64,000 nt of DNA from Ruminococcus sp. (GCA_017484095.1 JAFUTU010000023.1:1-64000); one strand, 5' to 3'; counted from the first letter of the stretch, positions 15,814-23,981 are shown. Notes: generated by a model from the sequence alone, not told the origin. Program-made: numbers and translations.

Positions 15814-17148
15814 ATGAAAATAAGGATTCCGTCATATGTTAACAAAGTGATAGCCCTGCTGGAGATGTCGGGCTATGAGGCATATATAGTGGGCGGCTGC
15901 GTGAGGGACTCTCTGCTGGGGACTGAGCCTAACGACTGGGACGTGTGCACCAATGCGAGACCTGAACAGGTAAAAGCGGCGCTGGGTTCGCTGCATGTTA
16001 TCGACACGGGTATCAGGCACGGAACTGTGACCGCTATGGCTGAGCACAAGCCTGTCGAGATAACCACCTACCGCAGCGACGGTGAATATGAAGATCACCG
16101 CCACCCGAAGCAGGTCACCTTTTCCGACACGCTGAGGGAGGACCTTTCACGGCGTGATTTCACGGTAAATGCTATGGCATATTCCGACAGAGAGGGTCTG
16201 GTGGACCTTTTCGGAGGGAGAAAGGACCTGAAGGCGCGGATAATAAGGTGTGTGGGAGAGCCCGACGAGCGCTTTGACGAGGACGCTCTGCGCATACTGC
16301 GTGCTATGAGGTTCTCTTCGTGCCTGGATTTTGATATAGAAGATGAGACGGCGGCGTCTGTTATGAGAAACAGGCATCTGCTGGAAAGCATCTCAGCCGA
16401 GAGGATAGCGCAGGAGCTGATGAAGCTTCTCTGCGGCGACAAGGCTGTGGACGTTCTGCTGGGGTTTTCAGAGGTAATGTGCGTAATAATCCCCGAGCTT
16501 ACCCCCTGCATCGGCTTCAAGCAGAATAATCCTCACCACTGCTACACGGTATATGAGCACATATGCCGCAGCGTTGGTAATATAAGAAAAGAGCCTGCCC
16601 TTAAAATGACTATGCTGCTGCACGACATTGCAAAGCCTGAGTGCAGAACTACCGATGATAACGGAGTGGATCACTTCAAGGGGCACCCTGCTGTTGGCGC
16701 TGAAATGGCAGATGAGATACTCAGGCGGCTGAAGTTTGACAACTCTACCCGTATGAGAGTGACAGAGCTTGTCAAAAACCACGACAACCGCATACCCTGC
16801 ACGAATAAGTCTGTGAAGAGATATATATCAAAGCACGATATGGGCTTCTTTGAGGATTATCTCGATGTCAGAAGTGCGGACACTCTGGCGCAGTCAAACT
16901 ATATGATAGAGGAAAAGCTGGAGGAGCTGGACTCTTTCAGAAGGATATATGAACAGATCTGTGAGGAGAGACCTGTTTTGTCGCTAAGACAGCTCGATAT
17001 CGACGGGCGTGACCTTATGTCAGCAGGCTTCACAGGAAGAAAGATAGGCGAGGCTTTACAGCTTGCCCTAGATGTTGTGATAGATGAAAAATGCAAAAAC
17101 TCTAAGAAGGAGCTTATGAGCTACATTGAAAAAAATCTTGAAAAGTAA
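15814..17148 (+). CDS. cca: CCA tRNA nucleotidyltransferase
   Basis: 444 aa. It adds or repairs the 3' CCA end of tRNA (or only A or CC; the exact specificity is not shown by the sequence). Class II features are the GGCVRD loop at residues 27-32 and the two catalytic Asp residues Asp41 and Asp43 in DWDV. The ERFDEDALRILRAMRF head/neck motif and a C-terminal HD domain (HDIAKP, with a later HD-type KNHDNR) complete it. No ribosome binding site precedes the ATG, only 2 bp after the GH36 stop, so translation is probably coupled to it. Its 3' end overlaps vanZ by 23 bp. Confidence 0.95.
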   Translation: MKIRIPSYVNKVIALLEMSGYEAYIVGGCVRDSLLGTEPNDWDVCTNARPEQVKAALGSLHVIDTGIRHGTVTAMAEHKPVEITTYRSDGEYEDHRHPKQVTFSDTLREDLSRRDFTVNAMAYSDREGLVDLFGGRKDLKARIIRCVGEPDERFDEDALRILRAMRFSSCLDFDIEDETAASVMRNRHLLESISAERIAQELMKLLCGDKAVDVLLGFSEVMCVIIPELTPCIGFKQNNPHHCYTVYEHICRSVGNIRKEPALKMTMLLHDIAKPECRTTDDNGVDHFKGHPAVGAEMADEILRRLKFDNSTRMRVTELVKNHDNRIPCTNKSVKRYISKHDMGFFEDYLDVRSADTLAQSNYMIEEKLEELDSFRRIYEQICEERPVLSLRQLDIDGRDLMSAGFTGRKIGEALQLALDVVIDEKCKNSKKELMSYIEKNLEK

Positions 17149-17605
17149 GGCGCTAAGATATGTTATCACGGTGCTTTGGTGTGTGGTGATTTTTTTGTTT
17201 TCCGCAAATGATGCGGATACCTCCTCTGAGCAGAGCGGAATGATAACGGAGATCTGCATCGACACCTTTGTGCCCGATTATGATTCTTTGAGTGATGCTG
17301 AGCAGGAAGACATTTTTGATACGGTATCCTTTATTGTGAGAAAGACGGCGCACTTTACCGAATATCTTATTCTGGGAGCTTTGGTGTTCTGGTGTCTGCA
17401 CAAGGCGAAGGACAAGAGGTTAAGGACGGCTTGCTCGGCTGTTGCGGCTTCGCTCTATGCTGTCACCGATGAGCTGCACCAGCTGTTTTCAGACGGACGC
17501 TCGTGCGAGCTGAGAGATGTACTGATCGACAGCGGCGGAGGACTTCTGGGAGCGCTGATCGGGCTGTTGATACTTGTGCTTTATGAGAAGAAAAAAGTAA
17601 AATAA
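17126..17605 (+). CDS. VanZ-like membrane protein
   Basis: 159 aa with three to four hydrophobic segments. The VanZ family pattern is clear: an FLFSANDADTSSEQSG stretch after the first helix, then RKTAHFTEYLILG, then a DELHQLFSDGRSCELRDVLIDSGGG segment before the last helix. VanZ proteins raise teicoplanin tolerance in enterococci, but most chromosomal homologues have no known role. The gene starts inside cca and should be translationally coupled to it. A decayed copy of its last 100 bp lies at 17651-17750. Confidence 0.9.
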   Translation: MKKILKSKALRYVITVLWCVVIFLFSANDADTSSEQSGMITEICIDTFVPDYDSLSDAEQEDIFDTVSFIVRKTAHFTEYLILGALVFWCLHKAKDKRLRTACSAVAASLYAVTDELHQLFSDGRSCELRDVLIDSGGGLLGALIGLLILVLYEKKKVK

Positions 17606-17611
17606 ATGGCA

Positions 17612-17635
17612 CTTCCCCCTGCGGGGGGGGGGAAG
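17612..17635 (+). repeat. Hairpin with a run of ten G between vanZ and its relic
   Basis: CTTCCCCC, a TGC turn, then ten consecutive G and AAG. It forms a strong stem but has no U-tract, so it is a doubtful terminator. The G10 tract may slip during replication. Confidence 0.6.
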
Positions 17636-17650
17636 AACCAAAGCAGCATC

Positions 17651-17750
17651 AGACAGACGCTCGTGTGAGCTGAGAGATGTGCTTATCGACAGCGGCTGAG
17701 GGCTGCTGGGGGCTCTGATCGGGCTGCTGATACTTGTGCTTTATGAGAAG
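17651..17750 (+). pseudogene. Decayed partial copy of the vanZ 3' end
   Basis: This 100-bp stretch aligns without gaps to 17491-17590 in vanZ, exactly 160 bp upstream, with about 90 matches of 100. Most differences fall at third codon positions, so the copy diverged as coding sequence. One change turns a Gly codon (GGA) into TGA, which breaks the frame. No N-terminal part of a second vanZ is present. It is best read as the remnant of a tandem vanZ paralogue. Confidence 0.85.
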
Positions 17751-17766
17751 AGACGAATGATACGTG

Positions 17767-18405
17767 ATGAAAGTGTTTGAGATCATACGGAATACTATAT
17801 TGTTTTTATGTGTGCCTGTGTGCTGGTGGGTGTTTCTGAGAAAAAAACTCAAGGCAGACTATTTCCCTCTGCTGGTCGGAGTCATCTCATATATGATGCT
17901 CTCATTGCTAAGAGGGCTTGCGCGCGTTATAGTGCTCACTGACGGTGTCAGAGAAAACCCTTGGCTTTTCTATTTTCTTTCGGCGGTCATTTCGGCTGTG
18001 TTCGAGGAGACTGCAAGGCTGATAGTTTTCAAGCGCCTGATCCCTTCAAGAGATACCGTCTCCGATTGCCTTGCGTATGCTCTGGGGCACGCTGAGGCAG
18101 AGGTCATTCTTACAACTCACAATTTCTTTACAGATGAGGTAACTGTTATAGATACTGTCGGCTTTGCTGAGGGGATAGCTTTTTCATCGGCTGTATCGCT
18201 GCTGGTGTTTTCGGCGGTCCACGCCGAGGGATTGCGTATAGGCTTCCCTATGGCGGTGCTGTTCCATGTTCTGATCGACTTTATACCTGCATTCTATTTT
18301 TGCGGTACGGTCTCAATAGGCGTTTATTTGCTGACAGAGCTTTTGTTTACGGTCGGCATAACAATATACTCATACAAAACATATAAGCAGACAGGGCTTA
18401 TATGA
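17767..18405 (+). CDS. YhfC-type putative membrane metalloprotease
   Basis: 212 aa with six or seven hydrophobic segments. Residues near 77-85 read VFEETARL, and about 25 residues on comes YALGHAEAEVI. The EE..R plus H..E pattern matches the YhfC (DUF2324) branch of CPBP-like intramembrane proteases. A later segment has a further conserved-looking His (LFHVLIDF). If active, it would cut membrane or prenylated substrates; no substrate is known. The ATG at 17767 is preferred over the GTG at 17764, though neither has a good ribosome binding site. The gene begins just after the vanZ relic. Confidence 0.75.
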   Translation: MKVFEIIRNTILFLCVPVCWWVFLRKKLKADYFPLLVGVISYMMLSLLRGLARVIVLTDGVRENPWLFYFLSAVISAVFEETARLIVFKRLIPSRDTVSDCLAYALGHAEAEVILTTHNFFTDEVTVIDTVGFAEGIAFSSAVSLLVFSAVHAEGLRIGFPMAVLFHVLIDFIPAFYFCGTVSIGVYLLTELLFTVGITIYSYKTYKQTGLI

Positions 18406-18424
18406 CATATACGGAGGTAATCTT

Positions 18425-19915
18425 ATGCGAAAAAGCGGAATACTTATGCACATTTCCTCTCTGCCGAACAGCTACGGCATCGGCAAAATGGGAAAGGAAG
18501 CTTATGCATTCGTTGATTTTCTGAAGCGGTCGGGTCAGTCCTACTGGCAGATACTGCCTATCTCCCCGACAAGCTACGGCGATTCTCCATATCAGAGCTT
18601 TTCGATAAATGCAGGCAACCCTTATTTTATCGACTTTGAGACCCTCGAGCAGGAGGGCTACCTCAAGGCTGAGGATTACAAGGATATAAAGTGGGGAACG
18701 GACCCCTCAAAGGTAGATTACGAAACTATCTACAATGAGACGTTCAAGGTGCTGAAAAAGGCGCACAAGCGCTTTCGCAAGATATCTGAGAAGGCATACA
18801 TCAAGTTCGTGCTGGAGAACAAGGAATGGGTCTATGATTATGCGCTGTTCATGTCGCTGAAAAATGCTCATGGAGGCAAGGCGTGGTATGAATGGGAGGA
18901 CGGTCTGAAGTTCTGCAAGCCGAAGGCGATAAAGTCTGCAAAAAAAGACCTTGCAAACGAGATAGATTTCTGGTGCTTCGTGCAGTTCAAGTACTTCCAG
19001 CAGTTCGCAAGACTGAAAAATTACGCCAATGAGAACGGCATCGACATCATCGGAGATATCCCGATATACGTCTCCTATGACAGTGTTGAGGTGTGGATGA
19101 CGCCTCAGTACTTCGACCTTGACAAGCAGAAGCGCCCGAATGAAGTCGCAGGCTGTCCGCCCGATGTGTTCTCGGCAGACGGTCAGCTGTGGGGAAATCC
19201 TCTCTATCGCTGGGACGTTATGGCGCGTGAAAAATATGCTTGGTGGATAAAAAGGATAAAGGCGGCATCAGAGGTATATGACGTGACGAGAATAGACCAT
19301 TTCCGCGGATTTGAGAGCTATTATTGCATACCCTACGGTGCGAAGACTGCAAGAAAGGGCAAATGGCGCAAGGGTCCCGATATAAAGCTTTTCAAAGAGG
19401 TCAGAAAGCAGCTGGGCGATGTGAGGATAATCGCCGAGGACCTAGGTTTTCTGACAAAGAAGGTAGTAAAGATGCTCGATGCGAGCGGCTACCCGGGAAT
19501 GAAGGTGCTGGAATTCGGCTTTGACGGCGACGCTTCAAACCCGTATCTGCCGCATAACTACACTACAACCAACAGCGTCTGCTACACAGGCACTCACGAC
19601 AATGAGACCGCAGCAGGCTGGATAAAGGGCTGCGATGCGGGCACGGCTGCTTTCTGCAAGCAGTATCTCGGCCTTACGAACGACAAGTATGTGCCGTGGG
19701 CACTGGTAAGGCTTTGCTGGGCAAGCATCTGCGATACGGCTATAGCGCAGCTTCAGGATATACTTTGTCTCGGCAATGAGGCGCGTATGAACACGCCGTC
19801 TACCTTAGGCGGGAACTGGGCGTGGAGACTTGATGACATATCAAAGCTTGATGATGAGCTTGCCGAAAGGTTATATAACCTTGGCAGGACTTACGGAAGA
19901 ATCAATAAGAAATAG
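18425..19915 (+). CDS. malQ: 4-alpha-glucanotransferase (amylomaltase, GH77)
   Basis: 496 aa, the standard bacterial length. MalQ disproportionates maltodextrins, making longer chains for phosphorylase and releasing glucose. Family motifs are present: the N-terminal SLPNSYGIG and SPTSYGDSPYQS, then GDIPIYVSYDSVEVW, the nucleophile region TRIDHFRGF, IAEDLGFL with the acid/base Glu, and TGTHDNET near the C-terminus. AGGAGG-like TACGGAGG precedes the ATG. It sits directly before glgP; the stop TAG shares bases with the glgP ribosome binding site AGGTG, so the two are tightly coupled. Confidence 0.97.
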   Translation: MRKSGILMHISSLPNSYGIGKMGKEAYAFVDFLKRSGQSYWQILPISPTSYGDSPYQSFSINAGNPYFIDFETLEQEGYLKAEDYKDIKWGTDPSKVDYETIYNETFKVLKKAHKRFRKISEKAYIKFVLENKEWVYDYALFMSLKNAHGGKAWYEWEDGLKFCKPKAIKSAKKDLANEIDFWCFVQFKYFQQFARLKNYANENGIDIIGDIPIYVSYDSVEVWMTPQYFDLDKQKRPNEVAGCPPDVFSADGQLWGNPLYRWDVMAREKYAWWIKRIKAASEVYDVTRIDHFRGFESYYCIPYGAKTARKGKWRKGPDIKLFKEVRKQLGDVRIIAEDLGFLTKKVVKMLDASGYPGMKVLEFGFDGDASNPYLPHNYTTTNSVCYTGTHDNETAAGWIKGCDAGTAAFCKQYLGLTNDKYVPWALVRLCWASICDTAIAQLQDILCLGNEARMNTPSTLGGNWAWRLDDISKLDDELAERLYNLGRTYGRINKK

Positions 19916-19924
19916 GTGAACAAT

Positions 19925-22300
19925 ATGGATAAGGTTTTATTCGATCAGAAGCTTAAAGAGGTAATGAGAACGGCTTACAGGAAGAGCGCCGAGGATGCCT
20001 CTGTTTATGAGCTGCACAATGCAGTCTCCGACGTTGTTATGGACTATATCTCGAACGACTGGGACGAGAGCAGGAGAGCGCATCTCCAAAGCAGAAGAGC
20101 CTGCTATCTGTCTATGGAGTTCCTTATGGGAAGGGCTGTACAAAACAACCTTCTCTGTTTAGGGCTGACCGAGACAGTAGATGAGGTGCTCAAAAACCAC
20201 GGCAGGAGCCTGAACGAGCTTGAAGAGATAGAGGACGCAGCCTTGGGTAATGGCGGCCTCGGCAGACTTGCTGCCTGCTTTCTTGATTCTGCGGCAGCGC
20301 TCGATCTTCCGCTTGACGGCTACGGCATAAGATACAAGTACGGTCTTTTCAAGCAGAGGATAGTTGACGGCTTCCAGCGTGAGGAGGCTGACGACTGGAC
20401 AGCTCACGGAGACCCGTGGTCGGTAAGAAATGGTGCCGATACTGTTGATGTGGTATATTCTGACATGACGGTAAAGGCTGTGCCTTATGATATGCCGATA
20501 ATCGGCTTTGGCACAAAGAATGTGGGAACACTCAGGCTCTGGCAGGCAGAGAGCGATGCAGGATTCGATTTTCTTGCGTTTGACAGCGGCAACTATGACG
20601 GTGCGGTAAAGGCTAAGAACGATGCGGAGAACATCTCGAAGGTGCTTTACCCGAACGATAACTCGAACGAGGGAAAGATACTGAGACTGAGACAGGAATA
20701 TTTCTTCTCATCAGCATCTGTTACAGATATACTGAGAAAGCATATCAGAGAGCACGGCTCACTCGATACACTGGCTGACTATGTAACTATACAGCTCAAT
20801 GATACTCACCCCGTTATATCGGTGCCTGAGCTTATAAGGCAGCTGATGAGCGAGCACGGCTTTACCTTTGAAGAGGCATTCACGACCGCACAGAAGGTGT
20901 TCAACTACACCAACCACACCATAATGGCTGAGGCTCTTGAAAAATGGCAGAGCTCGGTCGTTGAGAGTCTTCTGCCCGAGGTCTATGGCGTTATACTTAT
21001 GATAAACGAGCGCTTTATCAAGGATATGTATGCTCTCGGCAAGGACAGAAAGTTCATAAAAGCGCTGCAGCCCGTTGCAGACGGCACTGTCAGGATGGCA
21101 TTTATGGCTATCTATGTGTCAAGCTATGTGAACGGCGTTGCAGCTATCCATACTGAGATACTTAAAAATGACGCTCTCAAATACTGGTATGAGCTTTATC
21201 CCGAGCGCTTCCAGAACAAGACCAACGGTATCACTCAGCGTCGCTGGCTGGCACTTTGCAACCCCGAGCTTTCGGCTCTTATCACTAAGCTTCTGGGTAC
21301 TGCTGACTGGGTCAAGGACGCAAGTTTGCTGAGAGGACTTGAAAAGTATGCCGATGATGAGGCAGTGCTCAAAGAATTTATGGCAGTTAAAGAGGCTAAG
21401 AAGTATCAGCTGGCACAGTATATCAAAGAGCATGACGGCGTCGAGATAGACCCTGATTCTGTATTTGATATCCAGATCAAAAGACTTCACGAATACAAGA
21501 GACAGCTGCTCAATGCCCTGTCGATACTTTATATCTACAACGGCATAAAGGACGGATCCATAAAAGACTTTACGCCCACAACCTATATATTCGGGGCAAA
21601 GTCTGCCCCAGGATACAGGAGAGCAAAGGCTGTAATCAAGTTCATAGGCGAGATAGGAAAGCTTGTAAATTCAGATCCAGAGACAAAGGATCTCATAAAG
21701 GTAGTGTTCGTGTCAAACTATAATGTTTCTTACGCTGAGAAGCTGGTAACTGCTGCCGATATATCAGAGCAGATATCCACTGCGGGAACAGAGGCTTCGG
21801 GCACGGGAAATATGAAGCTTATGCTCAACGGTGCGGTCACCCTCGGTACCTATGACGGTGCAAACGTTGAGATAGCCGAAGAGGCAGGTGAGGAAAACAA
21901 CTATATCTTCGGGGCGAGAGTTGAAGAACTGGCAGAGATAATGCCCGAATATGACCCGAGAAAGGTGCTTTCCGAGAACGAGAGGATCGCCAAGGCGCTT
22001 GAAAAGCTCATAGACGGTGAATTTGATGACGGCGGTGTGCCTTCCGATCAGGAGGGAAGCTTCAAGGAGCTTTACAAGGCGCTTACAGACGGTGCCAGCT
22101 GGCACGTTCCGGATCATTATTACGTTCTGGGTGACCTTGAGGATTATGTTCAGACAAAGCTGAGGGCAAATGCTGACTATAAGGACAGACTGAGCTTTGC
22201 AAGAAAGTGCTGGCTCAATATCGCAGGCGCAGGAAAGTTCTCATCTGACAGGACTATTGCGGACTACGCAGAGAATATCTGGAAAATAAAAAGCGTTTGA
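19925..22300 (+). CDS. glgP: Glycogen/maltodextrin phosphorylase (GT35)
   Basis: 791 aa. It cuts alpha-1,4-glucan with phosphate to give glucose-1-phosphate. The pyridoxal phosphate site is EASGTGNMKLMLNGA, with Lys631 as the Schiff-base residue, followed by TLGTYDGANVEI. The N-terminal LSMEFLMGRAVQNNLLCLG and GNGGLGRLAACFLDS motifs are also typical. The ATG at 19925 is preferred over the GTG at 19916 because AGGTG lies 5-9 bases before it. With malQ upstream it forms a maltodextrin-use pair. No clear terminator follows; a weak CTGAT/ATCAG hairpin before GGGCTTTT near 22328-22358 is the only candidate. Confidence 0.96.
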   Translation: MDKVLFDQKLKEVMRTAYRKSAEDASVYELHNAVSDVVMDYISNDWDESRRAHLQSRRACYLSMEFLMGRAVQNNLLCLGLTETVDEVLKNHGRSLNELEEIEDAALGNGGLGRLAACFLDSAAALDLPLDGYGIRYKYGLFKQRIVDGFQREEADDWTAHGDPWSVRNGADTVDVVYSDMTVKAVPYDMPIIGFGTKNVGTLRLWQAESDAGFDFLAFDSGNYDGAVKAKNDAENISKVLYPNDNSNEGKILRLRQEYFFSSASVTDILRKHIREHGSLDTLADYVTIQLNDTHPVISVPELIRQLMSEHGFTFEEAFTTAQKVFNYTNHTIMAEALEKWQSSVVESLLPEVYGVILMINERFIKDMYALGKDRKFIKALQPVADGTVRMAFMAIYVSSYVNGVAAIHTEILKNDALKYWYELYPERFQNKTNGITQRRWLALCNPELSALITKLLGTADWVKDASLLRGLEKYADDEAVLKEFMAVKEAKKYQLAQYIKEHDGVEIDPDSVFDIQIKRLHEYKRQLLNALSILYIYNGIKDGSIKDFTPTTYIFGAKSAPGYRRAKAVIKFIGEIGKLVNSDPETKDLIKVVFVSNYNVSYAEKLVTAADISEQISTAGTEASGTGNMKLMLNGAVTLGTYDGANVEIAEEAGEENNYIFGARVEELAEIMPEYDPRKVLSENERIAKALEKLIDGEFDDGGVPSDQEGSFKELYKALTDGASWHVPDHYYVLGDLEDYVQTKLRANADYKDRLSFARKCWLNIAGAGKFSSDRTIADYAENIWKIKSV

Positions 22301-22486
22301 TTTTTGTTCACAGTTATTTAACGGCGGCTGATTAATAAAAAACATCAGGGCTTTTAATAGCTGTTCACGGAGCGATTAACAAAATGTGAAATCACAAATT
22401 TGTGCACAAGTGAAAAATCCGTTTTTTTACTCAGGCGTCAGTTTTACTGTAAATAACTGGGAATAAAATCAAGGAAAGGACATAAA

Positions 22487-23026
22487 ATGTTTGCCGATCT
22501 GACACAGAAAGAGGGGAAGATACTCCTCTGGATACAGGATAACATCAGAAATGATCTGCTTACGCCGATAGTTAAGGGAATAACGTATTTAGGGGAGGCA
22601 GGCTGGTTCTGGATACTGCTTTGCGTAGTGTTTATGGCGTGGAAAAAATACCGCCCGATAGGACTGACCTGTTCGGCATCGCTGGCGATAAGCTTTGTGA
22701 TAAACTTCATACTGAAGCTGATAGTTGCCAGAACACGCCCATATGAAGCTATAGAAGGACTTACAAGGCTTGTAGGAAAGCAGTCGGATTACTCGTTCCC
22801 GTCGGGGCACACATCGGCGTCAATGGCTGTAAGTGTGGTGATGCTGGCGTTGCTGCCGCGAAAATACGGCGTTCCTGCGTTCGTGATAGGTGTGCTGGTG
22901 AGCCTTTCAAGGCTTTATGTGGGGGTACACTACCCTACGGACGTGCTTTGTGCTGCGGTGATAGCTGTCTGCGTTGCGATCTGCTGCATAAGGTTCTATA
23001 AGAAAAAATATGACGGCGAGCATTAA
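22487..23026 (+). CDS. PAP2-family membrane phosphatase
   Basis: 179 aa with about five transmembrane segments. The three-part phosphatase signature is complete: KLIVARTRP (motif 1), PSGHTSAS (motif 2) and SRLYVGVHYPTDV (motif 3, with the catalytic His). Such enzymes act at the outer face of the membrane on undecaprenyl pyrophosphate, phosphatidylglycerol phosphate or similar lipids; the sequence does not tell which. AAAGGA precedes the ATG and a clear terminator follows, so it is a single-gene unit. Confidence 0.92.
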   Translation: MFADLTQKEGKILLWIQDNIRNDLLTPIVKGITYLGEAGWFWILLCVVFMAWKKYRPIGLTCSASLAISFVINFILKLIVARTRPYEAIEGLTRLVGKQSDYSFPSGHTSASMAVSVVMLALLPRKYGVPAFVIGVLVSLSRLYVGVHYPTDVLCAAVIAVCVAICCIRFYKKKYDGEH

Positions 23027-23031
23027 AACAA

Positions 23032-23075
23032 GCCCGAGGACGAAACAAGGTCGTTCTCGGGCGTTTTGGTGTTTT
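23032..23075 (+). terminator. Terminator of the PAP2 gene
   Basis: 12-bp stem GCCCGAGGACGA/TCGTTCTCGGGC with one G-U pair and a 7-nt loop, followed by GTTTTGGTGTTTT. It begins 6 bp after the stop codon. Confidence 0.88.
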
Positions 23076-23079
23076 GGGC

Positions 23080-23107
23080 AAAAAAATTGCAGGACTGAAA
23101 GCCCTGC
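23080..23107 (-). terminator. Terminator of the candidate small RNA
   Basis: On the minus strand: an 8-bp stem GCAGGGCT/AGTCCTGC with one G-U pair and loop TTC, then AATTTTTTT. Confidence 0.8.
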
Positions 23108-23185
23108 GCGAGATAAAATAAAAAAACTATGTGTAGAACAAAAGAAAGGAGACAACAAAACGGATGATTAATCAAATTAATCACC
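23080..23185 (-). ncRNA. Candidate small RNA with anti-Shine-Dalgarno stretch
   Basis: On the minus strand a consensus promoter (23192-23220) would start a transcript near 23185. The ~105-nt product has three parts. First comes a 5' hairpin, GATTAAT/ATTAATC around TTG. The second is an open CU-rich stretch, TGTCTCCTTTCTTTTG, that is complementary to ribosome binding sites. The third is a terminator hairpin, GCAGGGCT/AGTCCTGC, followed by AATTTTTTT (hairpin 23089-23107). This is the layout of a trans-acting regulatory RNA. An open frame passing through (23023-23220, -) runs across the terminator and is not credible. Expression is not proven. Confidence 0.55.
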
Positions 23186-23191
23186 ATTTGC

Positions 23192-23220
23192 ATTATAACC
23201 TGTTTTAGCAGATTAGTCAA
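23192..23220 (-). promoter_or_regulatory. Minus-strand promoter for the candidate small RNA
   Basis: On the minus strand: TTGACT (23215-23220), a 17-bp spacer and a perfect TATAAT (23192-23197). Confidence 0.75.
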
Positions 23221-23376
23221 GTAAATTATTTGTTTTTAAGTTCGTTTTCGTAAATTTTCGTTAATCTGCACAATTTTAACTACTCTGTTTTTTGTAAAAC
23301 ATAGGCTATGCTTGAAATTTGCCTTAACTGTTTAAAAATATTAATGTTTGACGCTTATCAATTTTTCGTAAGTAAA

Positions 23377-23508
23377 AGAGCCGCCGTCACGAGCATTTGC
23401 CCGCAACTGCGGCTCTACTGCGGCATCGGAAGGAAGTCTGTGATCTTTTCAGACAAGCAAACCCGTACTCGGAAGCCTGATTGGAAGACAGGCTCCCTTC
23501 CCCTGCCG
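23377..23508. other. Compact multi-stem RNA-like element, class unknown
   Basis: Nested complementary arms suggest a folded RNA. AGAGCCGC (23377-23384) pairs with GCGGCTCT (23409-23416). CGGCA and GGAAGG (23421-23433) pair with CCTTCC and TGCCG (23496-23508), enclosing GTCTG/CAGAC and AGCCTG/CAGGCT hairpins. Plus-strand pieces such as CCCGCAACTG faintly recall a cobalamin riboswitch, but the other core parts are missing and no plus-strand gene follows. On the minus strand the AGAGCCGC stem is followed by TTTTAC and could end the DUF378 transcript. Confidence 0.45.
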
Positions 23509-23522
23509 AAGGAGAAAAGGTT

Positions 23523-23732
23523 CTAGCTTCTTGAGGGGACGAGCTCTCTGTCTCTGAAAAGAAGAGAGATGCACCACACTGCCGATATAGCGACCAGTGT
23601 GTAGATCAGGCGGCTGATAACTGCTGCCTGCCCGCCGAACAGATAAGCGACCAGATCAAATCTGAATATGCCTATCAGTCCCCAGTTTACTCCTCCTATT
23701 ATCAATAGGATAAGCGCTATCCTGTCTAGCAT
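23523..23732 (-). CDS. DUF378-type small membrane protein
   Basis: 69 aa. The start is hydrophobic (LDRIALILLIIGGVNWGLIGIF) and carries the GGVNWGL motif of DUF378 proteins; a second helix follows around residues 36-58. The ATG at 23732 has AAAGGAGGAA just upstream; an earlier in-frame start has none. The function is unknown. The gene converges on the structured element at 23377-23508, which could act as its 3' end. Confidence 0.85.
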   Translation of the reverse strand: MLDRIALILLIIGGVNWGLIGIFRFDLVAYLFGGQAAVISRLIYTLVAISAVWCISLLFRDRELVPSRS

Positions 23733-23887
23733 CGGTATTCCTCCTTTGCGTTTTGATGTGTATGTCAAGCCTTAACGGCGTTGTGCTATTATTATTGACA
23801 CGCAAAATGAGTTTTATTCATTTTTTATTTGGTAAAAAGTACACAAAAATCAGCTGAAAATTCTATACTCACGCCATTTATTTTTAC

Positions 23888-23916
23888 TAGACAAAAAGTC
23901 TGCGGTATGGTATAAT
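23888..23916 (+). promoter_or_regulatory. Promoter for the mutarotase-cellobiose phosphorylase operon
   Basis: TAGACA (23888-23893), a 17-bp spacer and TATAAT (23911-23916). The predicted start site near 23923 is followed by a GAGCC/GGCTT hairpin and then a 14-bp palindrome. Confidence 0.8.
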
Positions 23917-23947
23917 GACTATATGGGTTTGAGCCGAGCTGCCTTGG

Positions 23948-23961
23948 CTTAAACGTTTAAG
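23948..23961 (+). promoter_or_regulatory. Perfect palindrome, candidate LacI-type operator
   Basis: CTTAAACGTTTAAG is a 14-bp perfect inverted repeat centred on CG, the symmetry used by LacI/GalR-family repressors. It lies about 25 bp downstream of the predicted start site, where a bound repressor would block transcription of the cellobiose genes. No regulator gene is present nearby. Confidence 0.55.
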
Positions 23962-23981
23962 ATGTTATTGGAGTGATACTA

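Noticed and set aside
22301..22486. Terminator after glgP
   Set aside because: Only a 5-bp CTGAT/ATCAG stem before GGGCTTTT and a CACAAATTTGTG palindrome were seen; too weak to call.
23164..23208. 14-codon plus-strand ORF after AAAGGAGA
   Set aside because: It has a ribosome binding site-like sequence but no plus-strand promoter, and it lies within the inverse of the candidate small RNA. More likely the complement of the RNA seed.
23377..23508. Cobalamin riboswitch
   Set aside because: A CCCGCAACTG piece and a GGAAGAC piece are suggestive, but the GGGAA/GGTG core and the usual 3' box are missing, and no gene follows on that strand. Kept as an unclassified structured element.
23308..23526. 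72-aa plus-strand ORF
   Set aside because: No ribosome binding site, unusual composition, and it runs through the structured element.
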